From: G025836975 sp048751585
Lineage (GTDB): Bacteria; Pseudomonadota; Gammaproteobacteria; Burkholderiales; Burkholderiaceae_B
Length of the DNA: 64,000 bases
Direction of reading: 5' to 3'
Assembly: GCF_048751585.1 (NCBI RefSeq)
Contig: NZ_JAZHOB010000005.1
Coordinates: 1-64,000 of the forward strand
This document shows, piece by piece, positions 1-8,726 of this stretch. How positions within the stretch are numbered: position 1 is the first letter of the stretch; each line of letters opens with the position of its first letter. The position numbers were made by a program, and so were the translations under genes. Under the pieces are notes generated by a model that was given only the letters and a program-made list of their open reading frames with translations, was not told the origin of the DNA and made no database searches.

Positions 1-67
1 CTGATGGCAAGGCTGTAGGGGCTCATCGATAAAAATCGCTTTCAAAAGAATGCGACAACTATGCTGA
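1..67. other. Foreign sequence abutting truncated conjugation gene
   Basis: This stretch is visibly richer in A and T than the ICE genes that follow and does not continue the reading frame of the conjugation gene starting at about 68; an in-frame TGA lies at 65-67. It contains a GGGG run at 18-21 followed by an A/T-rich segment, a look that would fit a transposon end, but I cannot identify an element. It is most simply the edge of an insertion or rearrangement that removed the 5' end of the next gene. No gene is visible within it. Confidence 0.4.
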
Positions 68-679
68 CACTGGGGGCTGTTCGTGGTGGCGCTGCTGCTC
101 GGCTTCGGCTGGTGGAGCGCGCCGCGCGATCTGACGATCCACGTGCCCCCCGACCTGCGCTCGGGCAGCGTGCGCAAGTGGTGGGACGTGCCGCCCGAGA
201 GCGTGTATGCGTTCAGCTTCTACATCTGGCAGCAGGTGCAGCGCTGGCCCACCAACGGCGAGATCGACTACCCGCGCAACCTGCACGCGCTGTCGGCTTA
301 CCTCACGCCGAGCTGCCGGGCCTTTCTGGCACAGGACTACGAGTACCGTCGCTCGAGCGGCGAGCTGCGGCAGCGCGTGCGCGGCATCTACGAGATTCCC
401 GGCCGCGGCTATGGCGACAGCCCCAGCACGCGCGTCAAGGCTGTCTCCGACCGCGATTGGATCGTCACGCTGGACGTGAGCGCCGACGAGTACCACGGCT
501 CCGAGCAGGTCAAACGTGCTCTGGTGCGCTACGCCCTCAAGGTTGTGCGCATGGACGTCGATCCCGAGCGCAACCCCTTCGGCCTGGCGCTGGACTGCCA
601 TGCCAGCGCACCTCAGCGCATCGAGACGTCGCCGACGCCCGGCACCGCAGCCGGTCACTCGCAGGGAGACTCCCCATGA
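68..679 (+). pseudogene. ICE conjugation protein, PFL_4703/TIGR03746 family, 5'-truncated
   Basis: This is a component of the mating-pair apparatus of ICEclc-like elements; family members are small inner-membrane proteins analogous to TraE/VirB8. The open frame begins right after an in-frame stop at 65-67 and reads straight into the end of a transmembrane segment (LFVVALLLGFGWW), then the conserved soluble part (RDLTIHVPPDL, the WWDVPPESVYAF region, RVRGIYEIPGRGY). About 25-30 N-terminal residues, the short cytoplasmic tail and the start of the membrane helix, appear to be missing. A GTG at 83 could start translation but would leave a damaged membrane anchor. It overlaps the next gene by 4 bp, as usual in this cluster. 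Family assignment is from memory of the conserved text; the truncation is read directly. Confidence 0.75.
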
Positions 680-1581
680 AACGCCATGCCTTGTCGGCCT
701 TGGCCGGCGTCTTGCTGTGGCTTGCGCTCGCGCCGGCCCAGGCTGTGGAAATCCTGCGCTGGGAACGTCTGCCGCTGGCGGTGCCGCTGGTGGTCGGTCA
801 GGAGCGGGTGATCTTCATCGACCGCAACGTGCGTGTCGGCGTACCGGACAGTGCGTCCGCACACCTGCGGGTGCAGAGCGCGGGCGGCGCGATCTACCTG
901 CGGGCGGGCGAACCGTTGCCGCCGACGCGGCTGCAGTTGCAGGACGTGGAGTCCGGCGAGCTGATCCTACTCGACATCGCCGCCGAACCAGCGCAGGACG
1001 GACAGCCCCCGCTGGAGCCGGTGCGGATCGTGGACGCGGAGCGGTCGCCCGCCACGCGCTACGGCGGCGAGACGGCCAGCGCCACGGAAGCCGCCGCACC
1101 GGATCGGCCAGTGCGCAAGCGCGAAACACCCATCCCGGTCGTGCTGACGCGTTACGCCGCGCAGAACCTGTACGCGCCGTTGCGTACCGTCGAGCCGGTC
1201 GCCGGGATCGGCCGCGTGAACCTGCGCCGCGACCTCCCGCTGGACACCCTGCTGCCGACGCTGCCGGTGCAGGCGCGGGCCTTGGCCGCCTGGCGGCTCG
1301 AAGACCAGTGGGTGACGGCGGTGCGGCTCACCAACACGGCGGTGCACTGGCTGGACCTCGATCCGCGTGCGCTGCAGGGCGATTTCGTGGCGGCCACCTT
1401 CCAGCACCCGAACCTGGGCCCGGCCGGCCAGGCGGCCGACACCACCGTGGTCTACCTGGTCACGCGCGGCCGCGGTCTGGCCGAGGCGCTGCTTCCCAGG
1501 CTGAGCCCCATCGACGCCAGCGTGAACCTGCCGCCGTCCGGTGCCGCCGGCACGGCAGGAGGAGCGTCCGATGAAGAGTAA
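676..1581 (+). CDS. ICE conjugation protein, PFL_4704/TIGR03749 family (TraK-like)
   Basis: Periplasmic/outer-membrane-side component of the type IV secretion channel of ICEclc-type elements, in the DUF3438/TIGR03749 family and regarded as TraK/VirB9-like. The 301-residue product starts with a clear Sec signal peptide (MKRHALSALAGVLLWLALA, cleavage near AQA-VEILRWE). The body is beta-rich with no further membrane segments. The ATG at 676 follows a purine-rich GCAGGGAGAC ribosome site and overlaps the previous stop. It overlaps the following TraB-like gene by 11 bp, so the block is probably translationally coupled. The assignment rests on the characteristic N-terminal sequence and the fixed gene order in this ICE family. 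Confidence 0.85.
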   Translation: MKRHALSALAGVLLWLALAPAQAVEILRWERLPLAVPLVVGQERVIFIDRNVRVGVPDSASAHLRVQSAGGAIYLRAGEPLPPTRLQLQDVESGELILLDIAAEPAQDGQPPLEPVRIVDAERSPATRYGGETASATEAAAPDRPVRKRETPIPVVLTRYAAQNLYAPLRTVEPVAGIGRVNLRRDLPLDTLLPTLPVQARALAAWRLEDQWVTAVRLTNTAVHWLDLDPRALQGDFVAATFQHPNLGPAGQAADTTVVYLVTRGRGLAEALLPRLSPIDASVNLPPSGAAGTAGGASDEE

Positions 1582-3034
1582 CCCGCTGCTCAAGTGGCTG
1601 CTGATCCCCGTGATCCTGCTGCTGGTGTTCGTCGGCATCAAGCTGTTCTCCGGCCCCGCCGGCCAGCGGCCCGCGCTGTCGGGCACGGCCAACCCGCTCA
1701 CGCCCGAGGAGATGAAGGCCCTGGGCATCGAGGGCGACACGCCGCGCGACACGGTGGCCACGCTGGTCGCGCAGGTGAAACAGTTGCGCACCGAGCTGCA
1801 GACCGCGCTGGGCGACAACCGGCAGCAGAAGGCCGAGAACGAGCGCCTGCGCACCCGCGAGAGCGCGATCGACCAGCGCATCCAGACCGCGCTCGAAAGC
1901 GAACGCAGCCGCTTGCAGCAGGAACGCGAGCAGGTGGCGAGCGAGAAGCAGCAGACGCAGGGGTTGCTGCAGGATCTGCAGCAGCGGCTCGATGGCCTCT
2001 CCGGCAAAGGCGGCCAGGTCGACCTGCCCGTCGGGCTGGGCCTGGAAGAAGGCGACGGCAAGCGCTTCGGCAGCAATGACGGCAGCGGCGCAGGCAACGG
2101 CACACATTGGGTCGAACCGGGCGATGCCAAGACCGATGCCCGCAACAGCAGCAAGGAACCGAGCTTTCCGCTGAGCTTCGGCCCGGCGCAGAAAACCCTG
2201 TCGGCCGCCGTGGAGTCCGTCGCCGATGCCGGCGGGCGTGCGGTGGTCGGCGCCGTGGGCGCGACCACGACGCCGTTCTACACGGTGCCGCGCAATGCAA
2301 CGCTGATGGGTTCGGTGGCGATGACGGCGCTGATCGGCCGCGTGCCCATCGACGGCACGGTCAATGACCCGTACCCCTTCAAGGTGCTGATCGGCCCGGA
2401 CAACCTGACGGCAAACGGCATCGACATCCCCGACGTGGCCGGCGCCGTGGTCAGCGGCACGGCCTCGGGCGACTGGACGCTTTCGTGCGTGCGCGGGCAA
2501 ATCCGTTCGGTCACTTTCGTGTTCCACGACGGCACCATCCGCACCGTGCCCGAGGACGGCAACCGGGACCAGCGCGGCGGGCAAGCCAGCGCCAACAGCA
2601 CGACGAGTGCCACGCAAGGCGGCCTCGGCTGGATCAGCGATCCCTACGGCATTCCCTGCGTCAGCGGCGAGCGGCGCAGCAACGCGCAGCAGTACCTCGG
2701 CAGCCAGGCGCTGATCACCGCGGCCGGCGCGGGCGCGGCCTCGCTCATCAAATCCGACAGCGGCAGCGTGGCCGTGGTCGCCAACGGCAACGGCTCGCTC
2801 GGTACGGTCGGCATCGGCGGCAACGAAGCGATGGGCCGCATCCTGGCCGGTGGCGTGCGCGATATGGCCGATTGGGTCAACAAGTTGTATGGCCAGGCCT
2901 TCGCGGCCGTCTACGTGCAGCCCGGCGCCAGGGTCGCCGTGCATCTGGAGCAGCCGCTCCACATCGACCACGACGCCCAGGGGCGTCGGGTGAACCACCG
3001 CATCGGAGAAGCCCATGCTTCGGACCTGGATTGA
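1571..3034 (+). CDS. ICE conjugation protein, PFL_4705/TIGR03752 family (TraB-like)
   Basis: Scaffold protein of the conjugative channel, expected to span the periplasm like TraB/VirB10. The 487-residue product has one N-terminal transmembrane helix (residues about 6-22, LLKWLLIPVILLLVFVGIK), then a long charged alpha-helical/coiled-coil stretch rich in Gln, Glu and Arg (residues about 55-145), a Gly/Asn-rich linker, and a C-terminal beta domain starting near the PFYTVPRNATLMG region, as in TraB proteins. The ATG at 1571 follows GGAGG. It overlaps the lipoprotein gene downstream by 20 bp. Family assignment is by sequence character and gene order. Confidence 0.87.
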   Translation: MKSNPLLKWLLIPVILLLVFVGIKLFSGPAGQRPALSGTANPLTPEEMKALGIEGDTPRDTVATLVAQVKQLRTELQTALGDNRQQKAENERLRTRESAIDQRIQTALESERSRLQQEREQVASEKQQTQGLLQDLQQRLDGLSGKGGQVDLPVGLGLEEGDGKRFGSNDGSGAGNGTHWVEPGDAKTDARNSSKEPSFPLSFGPAQKTLSAAVESVADAGGRAVVGAVGATTTPFYTVPRNATLMGSVAMTALIGRVPIDGTVNDPYPFKVLIGPDNLTANGIDIPDVAGAVVSGTASGDWTLSCVRGQIRSVTFVFHDGTIRTVPEDGNRDQRGGQASANSTTSATQGGLGWISDPYGIPCVSGERRSNAQQYLGSQALITAAGAGAASLIKSDSGSVAVVANGNGSLGTVGIGGNEAMGRILAGGVRDMADWVNKLYGQAFAAVYVQPGARVAVHLEQPLHIDHDAQGRRVNHRIGEAHASDLD

Positions 3035-3449
3035 CGCGACTGCCGTGCTGCTGGCGGCCGTCTTGCTCGGCGGCTGTGCGACCAGCAAGGAGAAGCTGCT
3101 GCCCCACGGCCACAACACCATGCTCGACATCTGGCAGCAGGAGACCGGCGGCGGCGAAGGCGGCGGCCCCATCGCACGGCAACTGCTCGACGCACGCCAG
3201 GGCCTGCGTCGGCCGTTGACCGAAGCCGACGTGCAGGCCGCGCCCGCCGTGCAGGAGCGCTACACGCGCACCGCGGGCAACGAAATCTACCGGCAGTTTC
3301 ATCGCCTGCCGAATCCCGACCTGGTGATGTACGTGTACCCGCATCTGGCCGGCACCGACCCGGTGCCGGTGCCTGGCTACAGCACGGCGTTCCCGTTGTA
3401 CCAGCGCGTGCAGTACGCAATGCCCGGCGAGCGGGTGGAGGACTATTGA
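3015..3449 (+). CDS. ICE lipoprotein, TIGR03751 family
   Basis: Outer-membrane lipoprotein of the mating-pair complex, comparable in role to TraV/VirB7. The 144-residue product has a type II signal peptide with lipobox LLGGC; the acylated cysteine is at residue 23 and is followed by Ala-Thr-Ser, which favours outer-membrane sorting. The rest is a small soluble periplasmic domain containing the HGHNTMLDIWQQE segment that recurs in this family. It overlaps both neighbours (20 bp upstream, 1 bp downstream), consistent with one conjugation transcript. Confidence 0.85.
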   Translation: MLRTWIDATAVLLAAVLLGGCATSKEKLLPHGHNTMLDIWQQETGGGEGGGPIARQLLDARQGLRRPLTEADVQAAPAVQERYTRTAGNEIYRQFHRLPNPDLVMYVYPHLAGTDPVPVPGYSTAFPLYQRVQYAMPGERVEDY

Positions 3450-6331
3450 TGGCCTGGTCGCTGCCATGGCCGCGGAAGGCGGCCCCGTCGCCCGCCGCAG
3501 GGTCTCGTGCAGCCGACGCCTGGGAACGGCATTTGTCGACGCTGGCCGCACAGGGCATACCCGAGCCCGGCGGCGCGCTCGCCGGCCAGCGCCGGCCCGC
3601 GACCCAGGCCGACCACGACGCGCTCTACACCGTCGCGCCGTCGTTCGCGGACATGCTGCCGTGGGTCGAGTACCTGCCGGGCTCGAAGGCCATGCTGCTC
3701 GAAGACGGGCAGTCGGTGGCCGCGTTCTTCGAGCTGCTGCCGGTGGGCACTGAAGGCCGTGAGCTGGCTTGGCTGTGGCAGGCCCGCGATGCGCTGGAGA
3801 ACGCCCTGCAGGACTCCTTCGACGAACTCGATGAGAACCCCTGGGTGGTGCAGCTCTATGCCCAGGACGAAGCCGATTGGAACCACTACCTGAGTAACTT
3901 GGCGGGCTACGTGCAGCCGCGTGCGCAGGGCAGCGCGTTCAGCGACTTCTACCTGCGCTTCTTCACCCATCACCTGCGGGCCATCGCCAAGCCGGGTGGC
4001 CTGTTCGAGGACACTACGGTGACGCGTCTGCCGTGGCGCGGCCAAGTCCGGCGCGTGCGCATGGTGGTCTATCGCCGCACGTCCGCGGCCCCGGCCTCGC
4101 GGCGCGGCCAGTCGCCCGAGCAGGCGCTGACCACGATCTGCGACCGCCTCGCTGGCGGGCTGGCGAATGCCGGCGTGAAAGCCCGGCGTCTCGGCGCGGC
4201 GGACATCCACGCCTGGCTGCTGCGCTGGTTCAACCCGCATCCGACCCTGCTCGGCCCGAGCGCCGAAGACCGCGAGCGCTTCTATGCGCTGACCCGCTAC
4301 CCCGACGAGCCCGAGGAGGGCGAAGTCGAACTCGCCAGCGGCACCGACTTCGCGCAGCGGCTGTTCTTCGGCCCGCCGCGCTCGGATGTCGAGCAGGGCC
4401 TGTGGTTCTTCGATGGGCTCCCGCATCGCGTCATCGTGATGGATCGCCTTCGCATGTCGCCGGCGACCGGACACCTGACGGGCGAGACGCGCAAGGGCGG
4501 CGACTCCATGAACGCGCTGTTCGACCAGATGCCGGAAGACACGGTGATGTGCCTGACCGTGGTGGCGACACCGCAGGACGTGCTGGAAAGCCATCTCAAT
4601 CACCTGGCCAAGAAGGCCGTCGGCGAAACCCTGGCCTCCGAACAGACGCGTGCGGACGTGCAGCAGGCGCGCGGCCTGATCGGCAGCTCCCACAAGCTTT
4701 ACCGTGGCGCACTGGCGTTCTACCTGCGTGGTCGAGATCAGGCCCAGCTCGACGCGCGCGGACTGCAGCTCGTCAACGTGATGCTCAACGCGGGCCTGCA
4801 GCCGGTGCGCGAGGAAGACGAGGTGGCGCCGCTGAACAGCTACTTGCGCTGGCTGCCCTGCGTCTACGACCCGGCCGCCGATAAGCGCGGGTGGTACACG
4901 CAGCTCATGTTCGCGCAGCACGCTGCGAACCTGGCGCCGGTCTGGGGCCGCAGCCAGGGCACAGGCCACCCCGGCATCACCTTCTTCAATCGCGGCGGCG
5001 GCACGATCAGCTTCGACCCACTGAACCGGCTCGACCGGCAGATGAATGCGCATCTGTTCTTGTTCGGTCCCACGGGTTCCGGCAAATCCGCGACCCTCAA
5101 CAACCTGCTCAACCAGGTCACCGCCATCTACCGGCCGCGGCTGTTCATCGTCGAAGCGGGCAACTCGTTCGGGCTGTTTGGCGACTTCGCCGCGCGCCTT
5201 GGGCTCAGCGTCAACCGCGTGAAGCTCGCACCAGGCTCGGGCGTCAGCCTGGCCCCGTTTGCCGATGCCTGGCGCCTGGTCGACACGCCGGGCCAGGTGC
5301 AGACCCTCGACGCCGACGCGCTCGACGAGGACCGCGCCGAAACTGCTGCGGCGATGGACGGCGACGAGCAGCGCGACGTGCTCGGCGAGTTGGAGATCAC
5401 GGCGCGGCTGATGATCACGGGCGGTGAAGAGCGCGAGGAAGCGCGCATGACGCGCGCCGACCGCAGCCTGATCCGCCAGTGCATCCTCGACGCGGCGCGG
5501 CGCTGCGTGGCCGAGCAACGCACGGTGCTCACGCGCGACGTGCGCGACGCGCTGCGCGAGCGCAGCCGCGATGCCACGCTGCCGGAGACCCGGCGGGCGC
5601 GGCTGCAGGAGATGGCGGACGCGATGGATATGTTCTGCCAGGGCGTGGACGGTGAGATGTTCGACCGTCCGGGAACACCGTGGCCCGAGGCGGACATCAC
5701 GATCGTGGATCTCGCCACCTTCGCCCGCGAGGGCTACAACGCGCAGCTCTCCATTGCCTACATCTCGCTGATCAACACGGTGAACAACATCGCCGAGCGG
5801 GACCAGTACCTGGGCCGACCCATCGTCAATGTGACGGACGAAGGCCACATCATCACCAAGAACCCGCTGCTCTCGCCGTACATCGTCAAGATCACCAAGA
5901 TGTGGCGCAAGCTCGGTGCCTGGTTCTGGCTGGCCACGCAAAACCTCGACGACTTGCCCAAGGCGGCCGAGCCCATGCTCAACATGATCGAGTGGTGGAT
6001 CTGCCTGTCGATGCCGCCGGACGAGGTGGAGAAGGTCGCGCGTTTCCGCGAACTCAACGCTTCGCAGAAGGCGCTGATGCTGTCGGCGCGCAAGCAGGCC
6101 GGCGCCTTCTCGGAGGGCGTCATCCTCTCCAAGAGCATGGAAGTGCTGTTCCGCGCCGTGCCGCCCAGCCTCTACTTGGCGATGGCGATGACCGAGCCCG
6201 AGGAGAAGGCCGAACGCTTCCAGTTGATGCAGCAGCACGGCATCGGCGAGCTGGATGCCGCCTTCCGCGTGGCCGAGAAGATCGATCGTGCGCGGGGCAT
6301 CGAGCCGCTGGCGCTGGATGCATTGGCCTGA
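3449..6331 (+). CDS. Conjugative transfer ATPase, PFL_4706/TIGR03744 family (VirB4/TraC-like)
   Basis: The motor ATPase of the ICE type IV secretion system, acting at the inner membrane to drive pilus assembly and DNA transfer. The 960-residue protein has the usual two-part layout: an N-terminal TraC/VirB4 domain and a C-terminal P-loop ATPase domain with Walker A GPTGSGKS at residues 540-547 and a Walker B ending in DEGH (Asp797-Glu798). ATG at 3449 touches the preceding stop; a TTG one codon earlier is a less likely start. A long open frame on the opposite strand across this gene is a GC-rich shadow. The next gene starts one base after its stop. Confidence 0.93.
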   Translation: MAWSLPWPRKAAPSPAAGSRAADAWERHLSTLAAQGIPEPGGALAGQRRPATQADHDALYTVAPSFADMLPWVEYLPGSKAMLLEDGQSVAAFFELLPVGTEGRELAWLWQARDALENALQDSFDELDENPWVVQLYAQDEADWNHYLSNLAGYVQPRAQGSAFSDFYLRFFTHHLRAIAKPGGLFEDTTVTRLPWRGQVRRVRMVVYRRTSAAPASRRGQSPEQALTTICDRLAGGLANAGVKARRLGAADIHAWLLRWFNPHPTLLGPSAEDRERFYALTRYPDEPEEGEVELASGTDFAQRLFFGPPRSDVEQGLWFFDGLPHRVIVMDRLRMSPATGHLTGETRKGGDSMNALFDQMPEDTVMCLTVVATPQDVLESHLNHLAKKAVGETLASEQTRADVQQARGLIGSSHKLYRGALAFYLRGRDQAQLDARGLQLVNVMLNAGLQPVREEDEVAPLNSYLRWLPCVYDPAADKRGWYTQLMFAQHAANLAPVWGRSQGTGHPGITFFNRGGGTISFDPLNRLDRQMNAHLFLFGPTGSGKSATLNNLLNQVTAIYRPRLFIVEAGNSFGLFGDFAARLGLSVNRVKLAPGSGVSLAPFADAWRLVDTPGQVQTLDADALDEDRAETAAAMDGDEQRDVLGELEITARLMITGGEEREEARMTRADRSLIRQCILDAARRCVAEQRTVLTRDVRDALRERSRDATLPETRRARLQEMADAMDMFCQGVDGEMFDRPGTPWPEADITIVDLATFAREGYNAQLSIAYISLINTVNNIAERDQYLGRPIVNVTDEGHIITKNPLLSPYIVKITKMWRKLGAWFWLATQNLDDLPKAAEPMLNMIEWWICLSMPPDEVEKVARFRELNASQKALMLSARKQAGAFSEGVILSKSMEVLFRAVPPSLYLAMAMTEPEEKAERFQLMQQHGIGELDAAFRVAEKIDRARGIEPLALDALA

Positions 6332-7084
6332 ATGAGGAACACCATGCGCCTGCCTTTGTTCACTCGACGCCATACCCTGATCGCGCTGCTGGTCGCGGCG
6401 GTGGGTGCCGCCGGGTGGTTGCTCCTGCGCACGCCCGATGAGGCCCCGGAGTTCATGCATCCGATCACGACCGTGCCCGAGCCACCGAAGCCGGCCGGGC
6501 CGCCGTGGCTGTACGGCCGCAGCGATGCCCGCTTCACGGTGGTCGGTTACGCCGACCTGGAGTGCCCGTACTGCCGGGCGTACTTCCCGACGCTCCAGCG
6601 CTGGATCGACACCCACCCCGAGGCGAACTGGCAGTGGCATCACCTGCCGCTGTCCATGCACGAGCCAGCCGCGACCGCCGGGGCACGCCTGGCCGAGTGC
6701 GCGGGCGAGACTGGTGGACATGCCGCGTTCTGGCAGGCGGTGGCCTGGCTCTACGCGCACACCCGCGGCGACGGCCAGGGCCTGCCGGAGGGCCTGCGCT
6801 ATCCCGACCTCACGCCAACGCTGCAGCAGTGCCTCGACAGCGAGCGGCCCGACGCCGTGATCCGCGCCCAGGCCGCGGAGGCGGCACGACAGAGCATTGC
6901 CGCCACGCCGGCCCTGCTACTGCGCGATCGCGACACTGGCAAGACCCTCCTGCTGCACGGCCCCTTGGACGGCGACGCCTTGCTCTCGGCGCTTGACCTG
7001 CTGGCTGCCGGCGACACGGCGAGCGCCGAGTCCTCACATCTCCCAGACATGCCCGCCAGCGTTGCTGGCGACATGCCCAGGTAG
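6332..7084 (+). CDS. DsbA-like thioredoxin-fold protein of the ICE
   Basis: A periplasmic, membrane-anchored thiol-disulfide oxidoreductase, probably helping disulfide formation in secreted conjugation proteins; such genes follow the VirB4 ATPase gene in this ICE family. The 250-residue product has an N-terminal transmembrane helix (about residues 14-30), a Pro-rich linker, and the active-site motif CPYC (Cys78, Cys81) in the setting VVGYADLECPYCRAYFP, typical of DsbA/DsbG-like folds. The start at 6332 abuts the upstream gene; an in-frame ATG at 6344 is possible and would not alter the domains. The C-terminal tail after about residue 225 is low complexity. Confidence 0.82.
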   Translation: MRNTMRLPLFTRRHTLIALLVAAVGAAGWLLLRTPDEAPEFMHPITTVPEPPKPAGPPWLYGRSDARFTVVGYADLECPYCRAYFPTLQRWIDTHPEANWQWHHLPLSMHEPAATAGARLAECAGETGGHAAFWQAVAWLYAHTRGDGQGLPEGLRYPDLTPTLQQCLDSERPDAVIRAQAAEAARQSIAATPALLLRDRDTGKTLLLHGPLDGDALLSALDLLAAGDTASAESSHLPDMPASVAGDMPR

Positions 7085-7279
7085 CCATCGATCTTCAAGG
7101 CTACGGCGCGGCTTGTCCGCGTTGATCGAAACCCGTTCGCATCGCATCCCTTGACGCGAACGGCCACTGCATCCGCGGTGGTGGATGCCCGCTCGTCACC
7201 TGTTTCATCCCCATCGTCCCCAGGAGGGTTTGCCCTCCAGGGGCAGGCGCCCTCCGATCTCATCCATTGGAGGTTCGCC

Positions 7280-7774
7280 ATGTCTCTTGTCATCGCCGAC
7301 TCCCGCCCGGAGTCGCTCGCCCTGATCGCCGCCCAGCACGAAGACTGGATCATCCGGCAGGCCATCACCCTGCTGGAGAACCGCGTGTTCAAGGCCGGTC
7401 CGGCGCTGGGCAGTCCCGCCGCCGTGCGCGACTACCTGCGCCTGAAACTGGTCGCGGAGCCGAACGAAATCTTCGCCGTCGTGTTTCTCGACAGCCAGCA
7501 CCAGGTGCTCGCGTTTGAGCCGCTGTTCAAGGGCACGGTCGACCAGACTTCGGTGTATCCAAGGGTGGTTGTCCAGCGTGCGCTGACGCTCAACGCTTCG
7601 GCGCTGATCCTGGCGCATCAGCACCCCTCGGGGAACACCGAGCCCTCGGCCGCTGATCGTGCGATCACCGAGCGGCTGAAGAGCGCCCTGGCCACCGTCG
7701 ATGTCCGGGTGCTGGATCACTTCATCGTCGGCAAGGGCAGTCCGTACTCGTTCGCCGAAGCCGGCTTGTTGTAG
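7280..7774 (+). CDS. radC: RadC-family JAB/MPN domain protein
   Basis: RadC/JAB-domain proteins are Zn2+-dependent hydrolase-like proteins that often ride on ICEs and anti-restriction loci; the cellular role is unproven. The 164-residue product has the JAMM-type signature LAHQHPSGNTEPSAAD, with His113, His115 and Asp126 as likely metal ligands, and the preceding FAVVFLDSQHQVL strand. It is short because it lacks the HhH N-terminal domain of chromosomal RadC. ATG at 7280 has the GGAGG-like ribosome site (TTGGAGGTTCGCC) and was chosen over an upstream TTG at 7151. It is followed by a hairpin at 7779-7803. Confidence 0.85.
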   Translation: MSLVIADSRPESLALIAAQHEDWIIRQAITLLENRVFKAGPALGSPAAVRDYLRLKLVAEPNEIFAVVFLDSQHQVLAFEPLFKGTVDQTSVYPRVVVQRALTLNASALILAHQHPSGNTEPSAADRAITERLKSALATVDVRVLDHFIVGKGSPYSFAEAGLL

Positions 7775-7778
7775 TCCG

Positions 7779-7803
7779 CAGGCGCCCCTTCCGGGGGCGC
7801 CTG
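7779..7803 (+). terminator. GC-rich hairpin after radC
   Basis: A near-perfect inverted repeat CAGGCGCCCC / GGGGCGCCTG with a short loop lies a few bases after the radC stop. There is no clear T-run after it, so it may be a terminator-like or RNA-processing hairpin. Confidence 0.45.
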
Positions 7804-7994
7804 TGCCTCTTGCCCATCTCCACAAGAACTGCTCTGGAAGGCTCCGGTTGCCACGTTCGCGATGCGCTCTGATGGTCACAATTTTCGGATGCTTGGAAAG
7901 CTTGTGGGATAGGCGGCTGAACCGGCCTATCCCTGTTGAGAAGCACGCCCATACGTGGAAGAAAATAGCAAATTTTCTAACGAGACTCCGCCTA

Positions 7995-8640
7995 AGACCG
8001 ACGGGTGATAGGAGTGTGCTCGCTGGGCCAGACCGCCAGATCGTTAGTGCGACGCGGTTGAAGCGGGTATGCGGCCGCACGGCGTTGCCGGCGGGACTGC
8101 GCGACCGGCCAGCGACCAGCAAGCTGTTCGCATGGCTGGCCCAGACCCTCAACGGCGATATGTTTCCGCCTTCTTTGGTGAAAACGACACCGGCCGCTCA
8201 CCACTTGACGCGGGTTGCGGAGTTCCTGGCGGCTGTCGATCCTGAAAGCGGGCAGCTCAGCTTCTTCCCCTACCAGTTCGAGGTGATTCCGATCGAGCTC
8301 ATCAGCTCGATCTACGAGCAGTTCGCGCACGCTGAGCCGTGGACAGATGGAAAGCGCACAGAAGCGTTGCAAAACGGCGTGCACTACACGCGACTGTCCG
8401 TCGTCGTCTCGCTGATCCTCGATGAGGTCATGGATGGCCTATCTGGACGGGAGCGGTGCTGGATTTGACGTGCTGCTCCGGTGTCTTCCAGGCCGAAGCG
8501 TTGTGGCGCTTCGTTCATCTTCGCTCGCAAGGTCAGCCGTCCACGAGGGAGGTGATTCGCTCGACGCTCTACGGGCGAGTCTATGGCGTGGACATCAGCG
8601 AAGCCGCGATTTGCGTCGCTGCGTTCAGGCGTCCGCGCGC
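7995..8640 (+). pseudogene. N-6 adenine DNA methylase fragment, frameshifted and truncated
   Basis: This is a decayed piece of an N6-adenine DNA methyltransferase of the type IIG/BREX-like helix-rich kind. In one frame (to about 8466) it reads a segment including FPYQFEVIPIELISSIYEQF, the GVHYTR motif and VSLILDEVMDGL; from about 8456 another frame continues with the SAM-binding motif I region (VLDLTCCSGVF, normally DPACGSGVF) and VYGVDISEAAICVAAF. The frames switch near 8455, the motif I itself is altered (Cys for Gly), and homology stops at about 8640. Both ends of the gene are missing. Its right edge is the left boundary of the cargo segment. Confidence 0.7.
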
Positions 8641-8726
8641 CCCTGCTTTAGTTGCGTGCCCTCGTGAACTGCTCGCTCCCGCACGCATTGAGGCGGCGTT
8701 CCGCCAAGCTGCGCTGCCACCGTCCG

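Noticed and set aside
1460..3172. 570-codon minus-strand frame
   Set aside because: Antisense to the TraB-like and neighbouring conjugation genes, with no recognisable domain.
3443..6760. Very long open frame on the minus strand
   Set aside because: It lies antisense to the VirB4-type ATPase and DsbA-like genes and its text is arginine/histidine-rich without family motifs; high GC leaves the antisense frame open by chance.
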